Positions 1 through 8,070 of a stretch of DNA of 64,000 nucleotides are shown in pieces. Both the position numbers and the translations under genes were made by a program. Source of the DNA: Pseudomonas fluorescens. GTDB taxonomy: Bacteria > Pseudomonadota > Gammaproteobacteria > Pseudomonadales > Pseudomonadaceae. The stretch is taken from NCBI RefSeq assembly GCF_000730425.1, contig NZ_CP008896.1, positions 3,782,001 to 3,846,000 of the forward strand, in the 5' to 3' direction. The first letter of the stretch is position 1. The number at the start of each line of letters is the position of its first letter. The notes under the pieces are model-generated. The model had not been told where the DNA came from. It made no database searches and worked only from the letters and a program-made list of their open reading frames with translations.

Positions 1-148
1 TCACCGGGCCGCTGAGATCGAACACCAGGCGTAACTTGTCATTCGAGCGCCACAGGCGCGCATTGCGAATCTGCGTCGCACTCACCGTAAAAGGTAACGA
101 AAACACGGCGCTGGCCAGCAGCAAGTTAAGAAGTTGACGTCTGTGCAT
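1..148 (-). CDS. N-acetylmuramoyl-L-alanine amidase, N-terminal part (cut by window edge)
   Basis: The first 49 codons are visible; the rest lies beyond the window. The start ATG is at 148 and begins MHRRQLLNLL, a signal peptide with a short basic n-region and a leucine/alanine-rich core. The mature part (QIRNARLWRSNDKLRLVFDL) matches the start of an AMIN domain, the peptidoglycan-targeting module of periplasmic AmiC-type amidases, which cleave the amide bond between MurNAc and the stem peptide. It is divergent from folE2 and shares the Zur-box region with it, as in the zinc-starvation cluster of other Pseudomonas. These amidases need zinc, so a second copy induced at low zinc would make sense. 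That role is inferred from context only. Confidence 0.75.
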   Translation of the reverse strand, partial: MHRRQLLNLLLASAVFSLPFTVSATQIRNARLWRSNDKLRLVFDLSGPV

Positions 149-184
149 GACACTCACCGCAGAAAAATAATCGTCGCCTTAATT

Positions 185-197
185 GTTATACTATAAT
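185..197. promoter_or_regulatory. Zur box in the amidase / folE2 divergent promoter
   Basis: GTTATACTATAAT fits the gamma-proteobacterial Zur operator core GTTATAnTATAAC with a single mismatch in the last base. It lies 33 bp before the folE2 start at 230 and 37 bp after the amidase start at 148, so one site could repress both directions when zinc is sufficient. The genes downstream are classic Zur targets, which supports the call. Not tested experimentally here. Confidence 0.8.
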
Positions 198-229
198 ATG
201 TCGATTTATTGCCAACGATGGATCTGCTT

Positions 230-1126
230 ATGAATGCGCTGACTCTGCCGGATATCGCCGCGCAGGCTTCTCGCCAAGCCTTGCCACTCGACTGGGTGGG
301 CATGTGCGGCATTGCCCTCCCCATCCTGCTCGACGGCAAGCGCTTAAGCGCCACAGCCGATGCAGGGGTGAGCCTGGACGACGGTGAAGCGCGGGGCATT
401 CATATGTCGCGCTTGTACCTGGCGCTGGAAATGCTTGAGCAACACGAGCTGCAACCGGCACTGCTGCGTCAGGTGCTGCAGGGCTTTCTCGATAGCCATG
501 AAGGTTTATCGAACAGTGCGTACCTGCGGATTCATACCGACTTGCTGCTCAAACGCCCGGCGTTGGTCAGCCCGTTGGCCGGTTGGAAGAGCTATCCGGT
601 GAGCATCGAAGCACGCCTGGAAAACCAGATGTTCCACGTGGAACTAAAAATTGACGTTACTTACTCCTCGACTTGCCCCTGCTCGGCTGCCCTCGCCAGG
701 CAGTTGATTCAGCAGCAATTTATCAATGACTTCACTAACACGTCGCTGCAACACGAAGACGTGTTGACCTGGCTTGGCAGCGTCAAAGGGATTGTTGCCA
801 CGCCCCACAGTCAACGCAGCCATGCTCAAGTATGGGTTCATCTACAGCCCGACCAACCCACGCTGCCACTGACGGCTTTGATCGACCACGTTGAAGCGGC
901 CCTCGGCACCGCCGTACAAACCGCCGTCAAACGTGCCGATGAACAAGCCTTTGCCTTGGCCAACGGCCAGAACCTGATGTTCTGTGAAGACGCTGCCCGG
1001 CGTCTGAACCTGGCGCTGCAACATTCGGATGCCGTACAAGCCTTTCACCTCAAAGTCATCCACGCCGAAAGCCTGCACGCCCACGATGCCGTGGCCGAAA
1101 GCCGTTGGACGAGGACCACCGCGTGA
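230..1126 (+). CDS. folE2: GTP cyclohydrolase FolE2 (type IB)
   Basis: 298 aa, cytoplasmic. It converts GTP to 7,8-dihydroneopterin triphosphate, the first step of folate synthesis. FolE2 does not strictly need zinc, unlike FolE1, and is induced at low zinc in Pseudomonas. The sequence begins MNALTLPDIA, as in Pseudomonas orthologues, which decides the start at 230 over the in-frame TTG 209 and ATG 218. No good Shine-Dalgarno is visible. The STCPCSAALA segment (about residues 146-155) carries the family's catalytic cysteine region. The stop overlaps the GTG start of the next gene by 4 bases, so it heads a translationally coupled operon. Confidence 0.93.
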   Translation: MNALTLPDIAAQASRQALPLDWVGMCGIALPILLDGKRLSATADAGVSLDDGEARGIHMSRLYLALEMLEQHELQPALLRQVLQGFLDSHEGLSNSAYLRIHTDLLLKRPALVSPLAGWKSYPVSIEARLENQMFHVELKIDVTYSSTCPCSAALARQLIQQQFINDFTNTSLQHEDVLTWLGSVKGIVATPHSQRSHAQVWVHLQPDQPTLPLTALIDHVEAALGTAVQTAVKRADEQAFALANGQNLMFCEDAARRLNLALQHSDAVQAFHLKVIHAESLHAHDAVAESRWTRTTA

Positions 1127-1791
1127 TCCGCTGTAAAGCGCTGCGCTGGGGCGCTCCGGGCCAACCGCTGACACCGGCCACTGATATCGAACTGGGCAAA
1201 GGCAGCTTGACTGGCGTCATCGGCGCTAACGGGTCGGGTAAAAGCAGCTTGTTGAAAGTCATCGCTGGCCTGCAAAAACCCCTGGCCGGCCAGGTCACGC
1301 TGGATGTTCCACGGCGCGGTGGCCTGTCGTTCCTGGCACAGCAACAACACTTGGACCGGCAATTCCCCATCAGCCTGCAGGAACTGGTAGCCGCAGGTTT
1401 CTGGGGCGCAAAACACTCACCGCAACAACGCAGCCAACGCCTGCAAACGGTACTGGAAGACTGGTGCCTCAATGGCCTGGAGCAACGCCCCCTGATGGCC
1501 CTTTCCGGCGGCGAATTGCAACGTGCCCTGCTCGCGCGCCTGAGCCTGACCGAAGCGCCGGTGTTGTTGCTCGATGAACCCCATGCCGCGCTGGATGAAC
1601 AAGGCCAGGCGCTACTGTGGAAACACATCCACACCTGGCATGCCGAAGGCCGCACCGTGTTGGTGGTCTGCCATAACTTGGCCGCTGTACGCCAACATCT
1701 GCCGCAGGCACTGCAGATCAAAAGCAGCGGCTGTGTACTGGCGCCAAGCACGCAGCTGATCCTTCAACAGCCTCAGATGCAGGTCGCCTGA
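1123..1791 (+). CDS. Metal ABC transporter ATP-binding protein (zinc-type, ZnuC/AztA-like)
   Basis: 222 aa. The GTG start at 1123 overlaps the folE2 stop (GTGA), and a TTG further upstream is unlikely. The Walker A motif is GANGSGKSS, the signature is LSGGELQRA, and Walker B is VLLLDEPHAALD, so the ATPase should be active. It is followed by a permease and a cluster A-I type binding protein, together a complete importer for Zn(II) (Mn is the alternative for this family). The placement downstream of a Zur box argues for zinc. It is smaller than ordinary ZnuC and is probably the accessory zinc importer of the cell rather than the housekeeping one. Confidence 0.88.
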   Translation: MIRCKALRWGAPGQPLTPATDIELGKGSLTGVIGANGSGKSSLLKVIAGLQKPLAGQVTLDVPRRGGLSFLAQQQHLDRQFPISLQELVAAGFWGAKHSPQQRSQRLQTVLEDWCLNGLEQRPLMALSGGELQRALLARLSLTEAPVLLLDEPHAALDEQGQALLWKHIHTWHAEGRTVLVVCHNLAAVRQHLPQALQIKSSGCVLAPSTQLILQQPQMQVA

Positions 1792-2657
1792 TGCACCTTG
1801 CCGCCCAACTGTGGATGCCCTTCAACGACTTCGTCTTTATGCGCCGCGCCCTGCTCGGTGGCCTGCTGCTGGCCTGTAGCACCGCGCCCCTGGGGGTGTT
1901 CCTGATCCTGCGGCGCATGAGCCTGATCGGTGATGCGGTGGCCCACGGCATCCTGCCCGGCGCCGCACTGGGCTTCTGGTTTGCCGGCCTGAGCCTGCCG
2001 GCCCTGACCCTCGGCGGCCTCGGTGCCGGTCTGGGCATGGCCGGCCTCGCCGCGTGGATCACCCGCCGCACCGGCCTGCGCGAAGACGCCAGCCTGGCGG
2101 CGATTTACCCGATTTCCCTGGCCGCTGGCGTACTGATCCTCGGCCTTGCCGGCAAGCGCCTGGACCTGCTGCACCTGCTGTTCGGCTCAGCGCTGGCGGT
2201 AGACGGCCCGACATTGACCGGCATGCTGTGGGTCTGCAGCTTGAGCCTGATTGCCCTGGCACTGATCTACAGGCTGCTGGTGCTGGACACCCTCGACCCG
2301 CTGTTCCTGCAAACCGTCAGCCGCCTCGGGCCATTGGCCCATGGGGTATTCCTGACCCTGGTGGTGTTGAACCTGGTGGTCGGTTTCCAGGCCATCGGCG
2401 CCTTGATGGTGGTCGGCCTGATGATGTTGCCCGCGGCGGCGTCACGCTTCTGGAGCCGGCGGCTGCCGACATTGATTGCCGTCTCGGCCGTGCTGGGAAG
2501 CCTCTCGGTGTGGCTTGGCCTGTTGCTGTCGTTCCATTACTCGCTGCCCAGCGGCCCCGCGATTGTGCTGGTAGCTGGCGGCTTGTACCTGCTGTCCGTG
2601 GTGTTCGGGCCGGTCCATGGCTTGCTGCGCCGCCCGCCCTTGCTCACATCCCAATGA
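1791..2657 (+). CDS. Metal ABC transporter permease (ZnuB/AztB-like)
   Basis: 288 aa, inner membrane, about eight or nine hydrophobic helices (for example residues 20-40, 57-85, 95-120, 180-210 and 240-275). It belongs to the ABC-3 family of zinc/manganese/iron permeases; the early segment LILRRMSLIGDAVAHGILPG is the family's hallmark. Its ATG shares bases with the stop of the ATPase (TGATG), so the two are translated together. It forms the membrane channel of the importer encoded with its neighbours. Substrate is inferred from the Zur context. Confidence 0.9.
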   Translation: MHLAAQLWMPFNDFVFMRRALLGGLLLACSTAPLGVFLILRRMSLIGDAVAHGILPGAALGFWFAGLSLPALTLGGLGAGLGMAGLAAWITRRTGLREDASLAAIYPISLAAGVLILGLAGKRLDLLHLLFGSALAVDGPTLTGMLWVCSLSLIALALIYRLLVLDTLDPLFLQTVSRLGPLAHGVFLTLVVLNLVVGFQAIGALMVVGLMMLPAAASRFWSRRLPTLIAVSAVLGSLSVWLGLLLSFHYSLPSGPAIVLVAGGLYLLSVVFGPVHGLLRRPPLLTSQ

Positions 2658-2668
2658 GGTGTTTTCCA

Positions 2669-3547
2669 ATGCGCGCTCTACTCGTGCTGTTCAGCGTCCT
2701 GCTGCCGCTGTCGTTCGCCACGGCCCAGGACAAGCTCCAGGTGGTCAGCAGTTTCAGCATTCTCGCCGACATGACCCGCCAGGTCGGCGGCGAGCATATC
2801 CAGCTCAGCAATATGGTCGGCCCCGACGCCGATGCCCATACCTACGAGCCATCTCCGGACGATGCCAAGGCGCTGCTCAAGGCCCGAGTCATCATCAAGA
2901 ACGGCCTGGGCTTCGAACCCTGGCTCGATCGCCTGATTACCAGCACCGAAACCCACGCCAGCGTGGTCAACGCCAGCAAAGGCGTAATCGCCCGCACCCT
3001 GGACGAAGGTGGCAACAAGATCCCCGATCCCCACGCCTGGCACAACCTGGCCAACGCCGAAATCTACGTCAACAACATCACCCAGGCATTGATCAGCGCC
3101 GATCCGGCCAACAAGGCCGACTATCAACGTAACAGCCAGGCGTACCTGCAAAAAATCTACCGCCTGCTGGCTGAAGCCAAAGCCAAGTTTGCCGTGCTGC
3201 CCGCAGGCAATCGACGCATCGTCACCTCCCATGACGCCTTCGGCTATCTGGGCCAGGCCTACGGTATCGACTTCATGGCCCCCCAAGGTTTATCCACCGA
3301 GCGCGAACCCTCGGCTGCCGAAGTCGCTGCGTTGATCACCCAGATCCGCCAGGCCCACGTCAAAGCGGTGTTTATGGAAAACATCAAGGATGCGCGGCTG
3401 CTCAAACAGATTGCCGAGGAAAGCGGCGCCCATATCGGCGGCACGTTGTACTCCGATGCGCTGGCTGCCAAAGGCCCGGCCAGCACTTTCACCGGGCTGT
3501 TCGAGTACAACCTCAACACCTTGTACAACGCCTTGGGCACGCCATGA
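2669..3547 (+). CDS. Periplasmic zinc-binding protein of the ABC importer (ZnuA/AztC-like)
   Basis: 292 aa with a Sec signal peptide (MRALLVLFSVLLPLSFATAQ). The start ATG at 2669 has a GAGGTG ribosome site 8 bases before it. The cluster A-I fold is recognisable: SSFSILADMTRQVGG at the mature start, ligand histidines in DADAHTYEPS and PDPHAWHN, and a third in TSHDAFGYL. It lacks the long His/Asp-rich loop typical of ZnuA and is closer in this respect to AztC or the manganese-type proteins. It would deliver metal to the permease encoded just upstream. The stop overlaps the next gene by 4 bases. Confidence 0.88.
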   Translation: MRALLVLFSVLLPLSFATAQDKLQVVSSFSILADMTRQVGGEHIQLSNMVGPDADAHTYEPSPDDAKALLKARVIIKNGLGFEPWLDRLITSTETHASVVNASKGVIARTLDEGGNKIPDPHAWHNLANAEIYVNNITQALISADPANKADYQRNSQAYLQKIYRLLAEAKAKFAVLPAGNRRIVTSHDAFGYLGQAYGIDFMAPQGLSTEREPSAAEVAALITQIRQAHVKAVFMENIKDARLLKQIAEESGAHIGGTLYSDALAAKGPASTFTGLFEYNLNTLYNALGTP

Positions 3548-3969
3548 CGCTGTCGATGCTTGAGCTCGAAGGCGCCGCTGGGGGCAGCCGCTTTCCCCTG
3601 GCCCAGGTACTGGATGCCTTGCCGTGGAACAGTGACGGCCTGATCGCGGCCATCGCCCAGCAACACCGCAGCGGCGAAGTATTGATGCTGGCCTGGATGA
3701 ACCGCCAGGCCCTCGACGAGACCCTCGCCAGCGGCCGGGTCTGTTACTGGTCGCGCTCCCGCCAGCGCTTATGGCGCAAGGGTGAAAGCTCAGGTCACCG
3801 GCAGCGGTTGATCGAAGCACGCCTGGACTGCGACGGCGATGCCGTGTTGCTGATCGTCGACCAACAAGGCCCGGCCTGCCACACCGGCCGGCCAACCTGC
3901 TTTTACAACGCCATTGAAGAAGACCAGGTGCATATCCTCACCGCGCCCCTCAAGGAACCTGCTGCATGA
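3544..3969 (+). CDS. hisI: Phosphoribosyl-AMP cyclohydrolase, zinc-starvation paralogue
   Basis: 141 aa, cytoplasmic. HisI opens the adenine ring of PR-AMP in histidine synthesis. The Mg-binding aspartate cluster is present (LDCDGDAV), as are the zinc cysteines in LDCD, GPACHTG and TCFYN, and MNRQALDETLASGRVCYWSRSR is the usual substrate region. Thus the three-cysteine site is kept, unlike what one might expect from a zinc-sparing enzyme. Sitting inside a Zur-controlled operon away from other his genes, it is a second copy beside a housekeeping hisI expected elsewhere. It has an N-terminal extension of about 30 residues compared with short HisI proteins. Confidence 0.88.
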   Translation: MTLSMLELEGAAGGSRFPLAQVLDALPWNSDGLIAAIAQQHRSGEVLMLAWMNRQALDETLASGRVCYWSRSRQRLWRKGESSGHRQRLIEARLDCDGDAVLLIVDQQGPACHTGRPTCFYNAIEEDQVHILTAPLKEPAA

Positions 3970-4526
3970 TCCGCAAGAACCCCTCCGGCGACCTGCCGGT
4001 CATTGCCGAGTCAGCCTACGTCGATAAAACCGCGATCATCTGCGGCAAAGTGGTGATCGGCGAAAATGTATTCGTCGGCCCCTATGCGGTGATCCGCGCC
4101 GATGAAGTCAACGCTGATGGTGCCATGGACCCGATCACCATTGGTGCCAACTCCAATATCCAGGATGGTGTGGTGATCCACTCAAAATCCGGCGCAGCGG
4201 TGACCATCGGCGAGTTCAGTTCCATCGCCCACCGCTCGATCGTCCACGGCCCCTGCACCGTCGGCGACCGGGTGTTTATCGGTTTCAACAGCGTGCTGTT
4301 CAATTGCGTGGTCGGCGATGGTTGTGTGGTACGGCACAACTCGGTGGTCGATGGTCGCGACTTGCCCGCTGCTTTCTACGTACCCTCCACCACCCGCATC
4401 GGCCCCAACACCGACCTCTCGCAATTCCCGCCAGTGAGCGTCAGCGCGTCGGAGTTTTCCGAAGACGTGGCGCGCACCAATGTCGACCTGGTGCGCGGCT
4501 ATAAAGCCCTGCAAAACGAGTTCTGA
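3966..4526 (+). CDS. Gamma-class carbonic anhydrase-like hexapeptide-repeat protein
   Basis: 186 aa. The left-handed beta-helix is visible as repeated hexapeptide units such as IICGKV, VIGENV, FVGPYA and VIRADE. Histidines in VVIHSKSG and SIAHRSIVHG are where the metal ligands of the gamma class sit. Family members hydrate CO2 or are inactive structural relatives; activity cannot be read from sequence alone. The gene overlaps hisI by 4 bases and precedes pyrC2, the arrangement found in the P. aeruginosa Zur cluster. A low-zinc substitute for beta-class carbonic anhydrase is plausible since gamma enzymes can use iron; this is inference. Confidence 0.82.
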   Translation: MIRKNPSGDLPVIAESAYVDKTAIICGKVVIGENVFVGPYAVIRADEVNADGAMDPITIGANSNIQDGVVIHSKSGAAVTIGEFSSIAHRSIVHGPCTVGDRVFIGFNSVLFNCVVGDGCVVRHNSVVDGRDLPAAFYVPSTTRIGPNTDLSQFPPVSVSASEFSEDVARTNVDLVRGYKALQNEF

Positions 4527-4528
4527 AC

Positions 4529-5866
4529 ATGAGCCGCCTGCTGATCCGCAATGCCCGCCTGGTGAATGAAGGGCAAGAGTTCGACGCCGACGTGCTGGTC
4601 GCCAACGGCCGTATCGAAAAAATCGCCAACAGTATCGAAGGGCAAAACGCGCTCGTCGAAATCGACGCGCAAGGCCAATGGCTGCTGCCGGGGATGATCG
4701 ACGACCAGGTGCATTTTCGCGAACCGGGCGCGCCGGACAAAGGCAGTTTCTACAGCGAATCCCGCGCCGCGGTGGCCGGTGGCATTACCAGTTTCATGGA
4801 CATGCCTAACACCCAGCCGGCGACCTTGAACCTGGAAGCACTGGCCGACAAAAAACGTCGTGCGGCCCTGCACTCGGTGGCCAACTATGGTTTTCACTTT
4901 GGTGTCAGCAACGACAACCTCGACACGGTGGCCGCCCTCGATCCTCGGGAAGTTGCCGGGGTCAAAGTGTTCATGGGGGCTTCCACCGGCAATCTGCTGG
5001 TGGATGATCCGAGGGTTCTGGAGCGCCTGTTTGCCGAGGTGCCGACCCTCCTCCTGGCGCATTGCGAGCACACGCCCAGCATCCAGGCCAATGAGCAACG
5101 TTTGAGAAACCGTTTCGGCGAGGCGATCCCCGCCGTCGCCCACCCGCTGATTCGCGACGCCGAAGCCTGCTATCGCTCCTCGTCCCTGGCCGTAGAACTG
5201 GCGCAGCGTCACGGCACGCGCCTGCATGTATTGCACCTGACCAGCGCCCGGGAACTGCCACTGTTCGAAGATAAACCGCTGGCGGAAAAACGCATCACCG
5301 CCGAAGTCTGCCTGCATCACCTGTTGTTCGATGACCGCGACTACGCGCGCCTTGGCCACCAGATCAAATGCAACCCGGCGATCAAGACCCGGGCCGACCG
5401 GGATGCCCTGCGCCTGGCACTGTTGAGCAACCGGCTGGATGTGATCGGCACCGACCATGCACCTCACACCTGGGAGCAAAAACAGCGGCCCTACCGTGAG
5501 GCTCCGGCAGGATTGCCCCTGGTGCAACATGCACTGCCAGCGCTCATGGAGTTGGTGGCCGACGGCCTGTTGCCGCTGACGATGCTGGTGGCCAAAACCA
5601 GTCATCGCGTCGCCGACCTGTTCGCCATTCCCGACCGGGGTTACCTGCGCGAGGGCTACTGGGCCGACCTGGTGCTGATCAAGCCCGAACCCCACGGCAA
5701 GCCGGTAAGCAGCCAGCCGATCCTGGCTCGTTGTGGGTGGACGCCGTTTGCCGAGCGCAGCTTTCGCCACAGTGTCAGCACCACGTTGGTATCGGGGCAC
5801 CTGGCTTGGCATGACGGTCAGATAATCGACAGTTGCCAGGGGCTGCCCCTGCACTTTTTGCGTTGA
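4529..5866 (+). CDS. pyrC2: Dihydroorotase paralogue PyrC2
   Basis: 445 aa, amidohydrolase fold, cytoplasmic; catalyses the ring closure of carbamoyl-aspartate to dihydroorotate in pyrimidine synthesis. The N-terminal metal motif reads DDQVHFREPG, so the usual HxH has Gln for the first His. Other landmarks are KVFMGAST (the position of the bridging lysine), LLAHCEH, LHVLHLTSARE and IGTDHAPHT. The Gln variant occurs in a known subgroup of dihydroorotases and may reduce zinc content. It follows the carbonic anhydrase gene by 2 bp and ends the zinc-starvation operon; a hairpin follows directly. Confidence 0.88.
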   Translation: MSRLLIRNARLVNEGQEFDADVLVANGRIEKIANSIEGQNALVEIDAQGQWLLPGMIDDQVHFREPGAPDKGSFYSESRAAVAGGITSFMDMPNTQPATLNLEALADKKRRAALHSVANYGFHFGVSNDNLDTVAALDPREVAGVKVFMGASTGNLLVDDPRVLERLFAEVPTLLLAHCEHTPSIQANEQRLRNRFGEAIPAVAHPLIRDAEACYRSSSLAVELAQRHGTRLHVLHLTSARELPLFEDKPLAEKRITAEVCLHHLLFDDRDYARLGHQIKCNPAIKTRADRDALRLALLSNRLDVIGTDHAPHTWEQKQRPYREAPAGLPLVQHALPALMELVADGLLPLTMLVAKTSHRVADLFAIPDRGYLREGYWADLVLIKPEPHGKPVSSQPILARCGWTPFAERSFRHSVSTTLVSGHLAWHDGQIIDSCQGLPLHFLR

Positions 5867-5875
5867 CCCAAATGC

Positions 5876-5901
5876 GTAGGAGCCGGCAAGTCGGCTCCTA
5901 C
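5876..5901. terminator. Hairpin after pyrC2
   Basis: GTAGGAGCCG and CGGCTCCTAC form a perfect 10-bp stem around a 6-base loop. It lies between the convergent ends of pyrC2 and the DUF3617 gene. No T-run follows, so it may be a REP-like element or an mRNA 3' stabiliser instead of a strong intrinsic terminator. Confidence 0.55.
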
Positions 5902-5911
5902 AAGGGATGTT

Positions 5912-6433
5912 TCAGGCGCGAGGTTTTACCGTGCCGCAGTCGCTGCCCAGCCACTGGGCTTGAGTGTCGAGGCTGCCATTCTGCTGGATACCGGTGGCAT
6001 TGAAGGTGCCGTTGACTGTGGTGGTGAACGCCTTCTGGCTCTGGAACGTCGCCACACCAGAACCCTGGGCTTTCGGGCAGCTGAAGCGGAACTTCCACTG
6101 GTTACCGGTCTTGTCCGTCACCTCTTGCTTGCAACCCGATTGCGGGTCGGTCAGCGGGATGGAATCGGTGGCGACCTGAGCCGGTGTCAGGCACACCTGC
6201 ACGCCCTTGCCGGCCATGGTGATGCCTTGTTTTTCCAGCATGGCGCGCTGTTCCGGGGTCATCTGTTGCTTCAGTTGACCGAGGATCAACGACAAGTCCG
6301 GCAGGCTCTGGTTATCGACTTTCATGTTGCTGGTGGTCAATTCCCACAAGCCCGGCGCCAACATCTGCGCCTGCGCTGCCACAGGCAGCGTCAAACCAAC
6401 AACCATGGCCAAACCAAGCAGACGAGCATTCAT
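5912..6433 (-). CDS. DUF3617 family periplasmic protein
   Basis: 173 aa. The start ATG at 6433 has a CAGGAG ribosome site. A Sec signal peptide is clear (residues 1-22, ending AAQA). The mature part, GLWELTTSNMKVDNQSLPDL, is the typical DUF3617 opening (a 'PGLWE' type motif), and the protein has two cysteine pairs expected to form disulfides in the periplasm (QVCLTP, SGCKQE, FSCPKA, SDCGTV). The function of the family is unknown. It stands alone between convergent pyrC2 and divergent cls. Confidence 0.8.
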   Translation of the reverse strand: MNARLLGLAMVVGLTLPVAAQAQMLAPGLWELTTSNMKVDNQSLPDLSLILGQLKQQMTPEQRAMLEKQGITMAGKGVQVCLTPAQVATDSIPLTDPQSGCKQEVTDKTGNQWKFRFSCPKAQGSGVATFQSQKAFTTTVNGTFNATGIQQNGSLDTQAQWLGSDCGTVKPRA

Positions 6434-6563
6434 CGGGTAACTCCTGGGTAATTGTTGGCGTTAGACGTCGCAAAGCGGTCGGCGTTGCATGTTCAAGAAA
6501 ATAGCGACAATCGCCGCCGAACATGGTCTGTTACGCAATGGATTGTCAGGAGTAACGTTGTCC

Positions 6564-8003
6564 ATGGATTTCTTCGGCCCGCACTTGCTTGGCTACGTCA
6601 TCGCCACCCTGCATTTTCTCGGTTCCCTCGCCGCCCTCCACGCGGTGCTGACCGTGCGCACCGCTCAAGGCTCGATTGCCTGGGCGCTGTCGCTGATGTT
6701 CATGCCTTACCTGACGCTGATCCCCTACCTGATCTTCGGTCGCAGCAGCTTCGACGCCTATATCCAGGCGCGGCGCCAGGCCAACCAGGAAATGCACAAG
6801 GCCATCACCGAATTGAACTGGCGTCCCTGGGTCGAAGAAGCCCTGGCCGCGCGTAACTCCCGCGCCTATGCCTCTCTGCGCGCCATGCCCAAGCTGGGAC
6901 GCATGCCGTGCCTGGCAAATAACCAGGTCCGTTTGCTGGTCAATGGCGACGCAACCTTCAGCGCCATCTTCGACGCCATCCGCGCCGCCAAGACTGCCGT
7001 GCTGGTGCAGTTCTTCATCATTCATGACGACGAACTCGGGCGCCAACTGCACAGCCTGCTCAAGGCCAAGGCCGCGCAGGGCGTGACCATCTACGTGCTG
7101 TATGACCGCATCGGCAGCCACTCCCTGCCCCACCGCTATGTGCAGTCGCTGCGCGACGCCGGGGTGCAGATCAAGGCGTTTGCCACCCGCAGCGGCTGGC
7201 TCAATCGTTTCCAGGTGAATTTTCGCAACCACCGCAAGATTGTCGTGGTCGATGGCCTGACCGGGTTCGTCGGCGGGCATAACGTGGGTGACGAATACAT
7301 GGGCAAGAAACCCCCGCTTGCGCCGTGGCGCGACACCCATGTGCAAGTCAGCGGCCCGGTGGTGGCCTGCCTGCAGGAATCGTTTGCCGAGGACTGGTTC
7401 TGGGCCGCGCGCGAACTGCCGCCGCTGATTCTGCCCGACACCTATGCCGATGACGGTGTGCTCTGCCAACTGCTGGCCAGCGGCCCGGCGGACCCGTATG
7501 AAACCTGCTCACTGTTTTTCGTCGAGGCCATTCATGCCGCGACTGAGCGGGTGTGGCTCACCAGCCCGTATTTCATCCCCGACGAAGCGGTATTCGCCGC
7601 GCTGCGCCTGGCAGTGTTGCGTGGCGTGGATGTGCGCTTGCTGCTGCCGTCACGCCCCGACCATCGCATTGTCTACGCCGCATCCAGCCTGTATGCGATT
7701 GAAGCGGTGCGCGCCGGGGTTCGGGTGTTCCGCTACAAGCCGGGTTTTCTGCATCAGAAAGTGGTGCTGGTCGACCGCGAAATCAGTGCCATCGGCAGCG
7801 CGAACCTGGACAACCGTTCGTTTCGCCTCAACTTTGAAGTGATGTTGCTGACTGTGGACAAAGCCTTCGCCAGCGAAGTGGAGCACATGCTGCTGGACGA
7901 CTTTGCCCAGGCCCACGAAACCAGCCAGGCAGAAAGCCAACAGACCCGCCGCCTGCAACAACTGGGCATGCGGGTGGCGCGACTGATTTCCCCGATCCTT
8001 TAG
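6564..8003 (+). CDS. cls: Cardiolipin synthase (ClsA-type)
   Basis: 479 aa, inner membrane. It condenses two phosphatidylglycerol molecules into cardiolipin. Two N-terminal TM helices are followed by two phospholipase-D domains with intact HKD motifs: [10 protein letters not shown] with GGHNVGDEY near residues 210-235, and [10 protein letters not shown] with GSANLDNRS near residues 395-420. The ATG at 6564 ([10 protein letters not shown]) is preferred over the in-frame ATG at 6489 because it has an AGGAG site 11 bases upstream and matches the length and opening of Pseudomonas ClsA. A strong hairpin follows the stop. Confidence 0.93.
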   Translation: MDFFGPHLLGYVIATLHFLGSLAALHAVLTVRTAQGSIAWALSLMFMPYLTLIPYLIFGRSSFDAYIQARRQANQEMHKAITELNWRPWVEEALAARNSRAYASLRAMPKLGRMPCLANNQVRLLVNGDATFSAIFDAIRAAKTAVLVQFFIIHDDELGRQLHSLLKAKAAQGVTIYVLYDRIGSHSLPHRYVQSLRDAGVQIKAFATRSGWLNRFQVNFRNHRKIVVVDGLTGFVGGHNVGDEYMGKKPPLAPWRDTHVQVSGPVVACLQESFAEDWFWAARELPPLILPDTYADDGVLCQLLASGPADPYETCSLFFVEAIHAATERVWLTSPYFIPDEAVFAALRLAVLRGVDVRLLLPSRPDHRIVYAASSLYAIEAVRAGVRVFRYKPGFLHQKVVLVDREISAIGSANLDNRSFRLNFEVMLLTVDKAFASEVEHMLLDDFAQAHETSQAESQQTRRLQQLGMRVARLISPIL

Positions 8004-8016
8004 CCAACATCAAACC

Positions 8017-8047
8017 AAATGTGGGAGCTGGCTCAGCTCCCACATTT
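8017..8047. terminator. Bidirectional terminator hairpin between cls and the cfa-type gene
   Basis: AAATGTGGGAGCTG and CAGCTCCCACATTT form a 13-14 bp stem with A-rich and T-rich flanks, located between two convergent genes. The GTGGGAGCTGGCT core is also a widespread Pseudomonas REP-type sequence, so it may serve both as terminator and as a scattered repeat. Confidence 0.75.
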
Positions 8048-8070
8048 AGTCTTTCAGTGGGCCAACGATC

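Noticed and set aside
2054..2668. Long open frame running into the zinc-binding protein gene
   Set aside because: It overlaps the permease in another frame; the binding protein starts at ATG 2669 with a signal peptide and GAGGTG.
4499..5854. Minus-strand frame antisense to pyrC2
   Set aside because: Shadow; pyrC2 has complete amidohydrolase motifs.
6489..6563. Longer start for cardiolipin synthase
   Set aside because: The 25 extra residues have no ribosome site ahead and do not fit ClsA; ATG 6564 has AGGAG.
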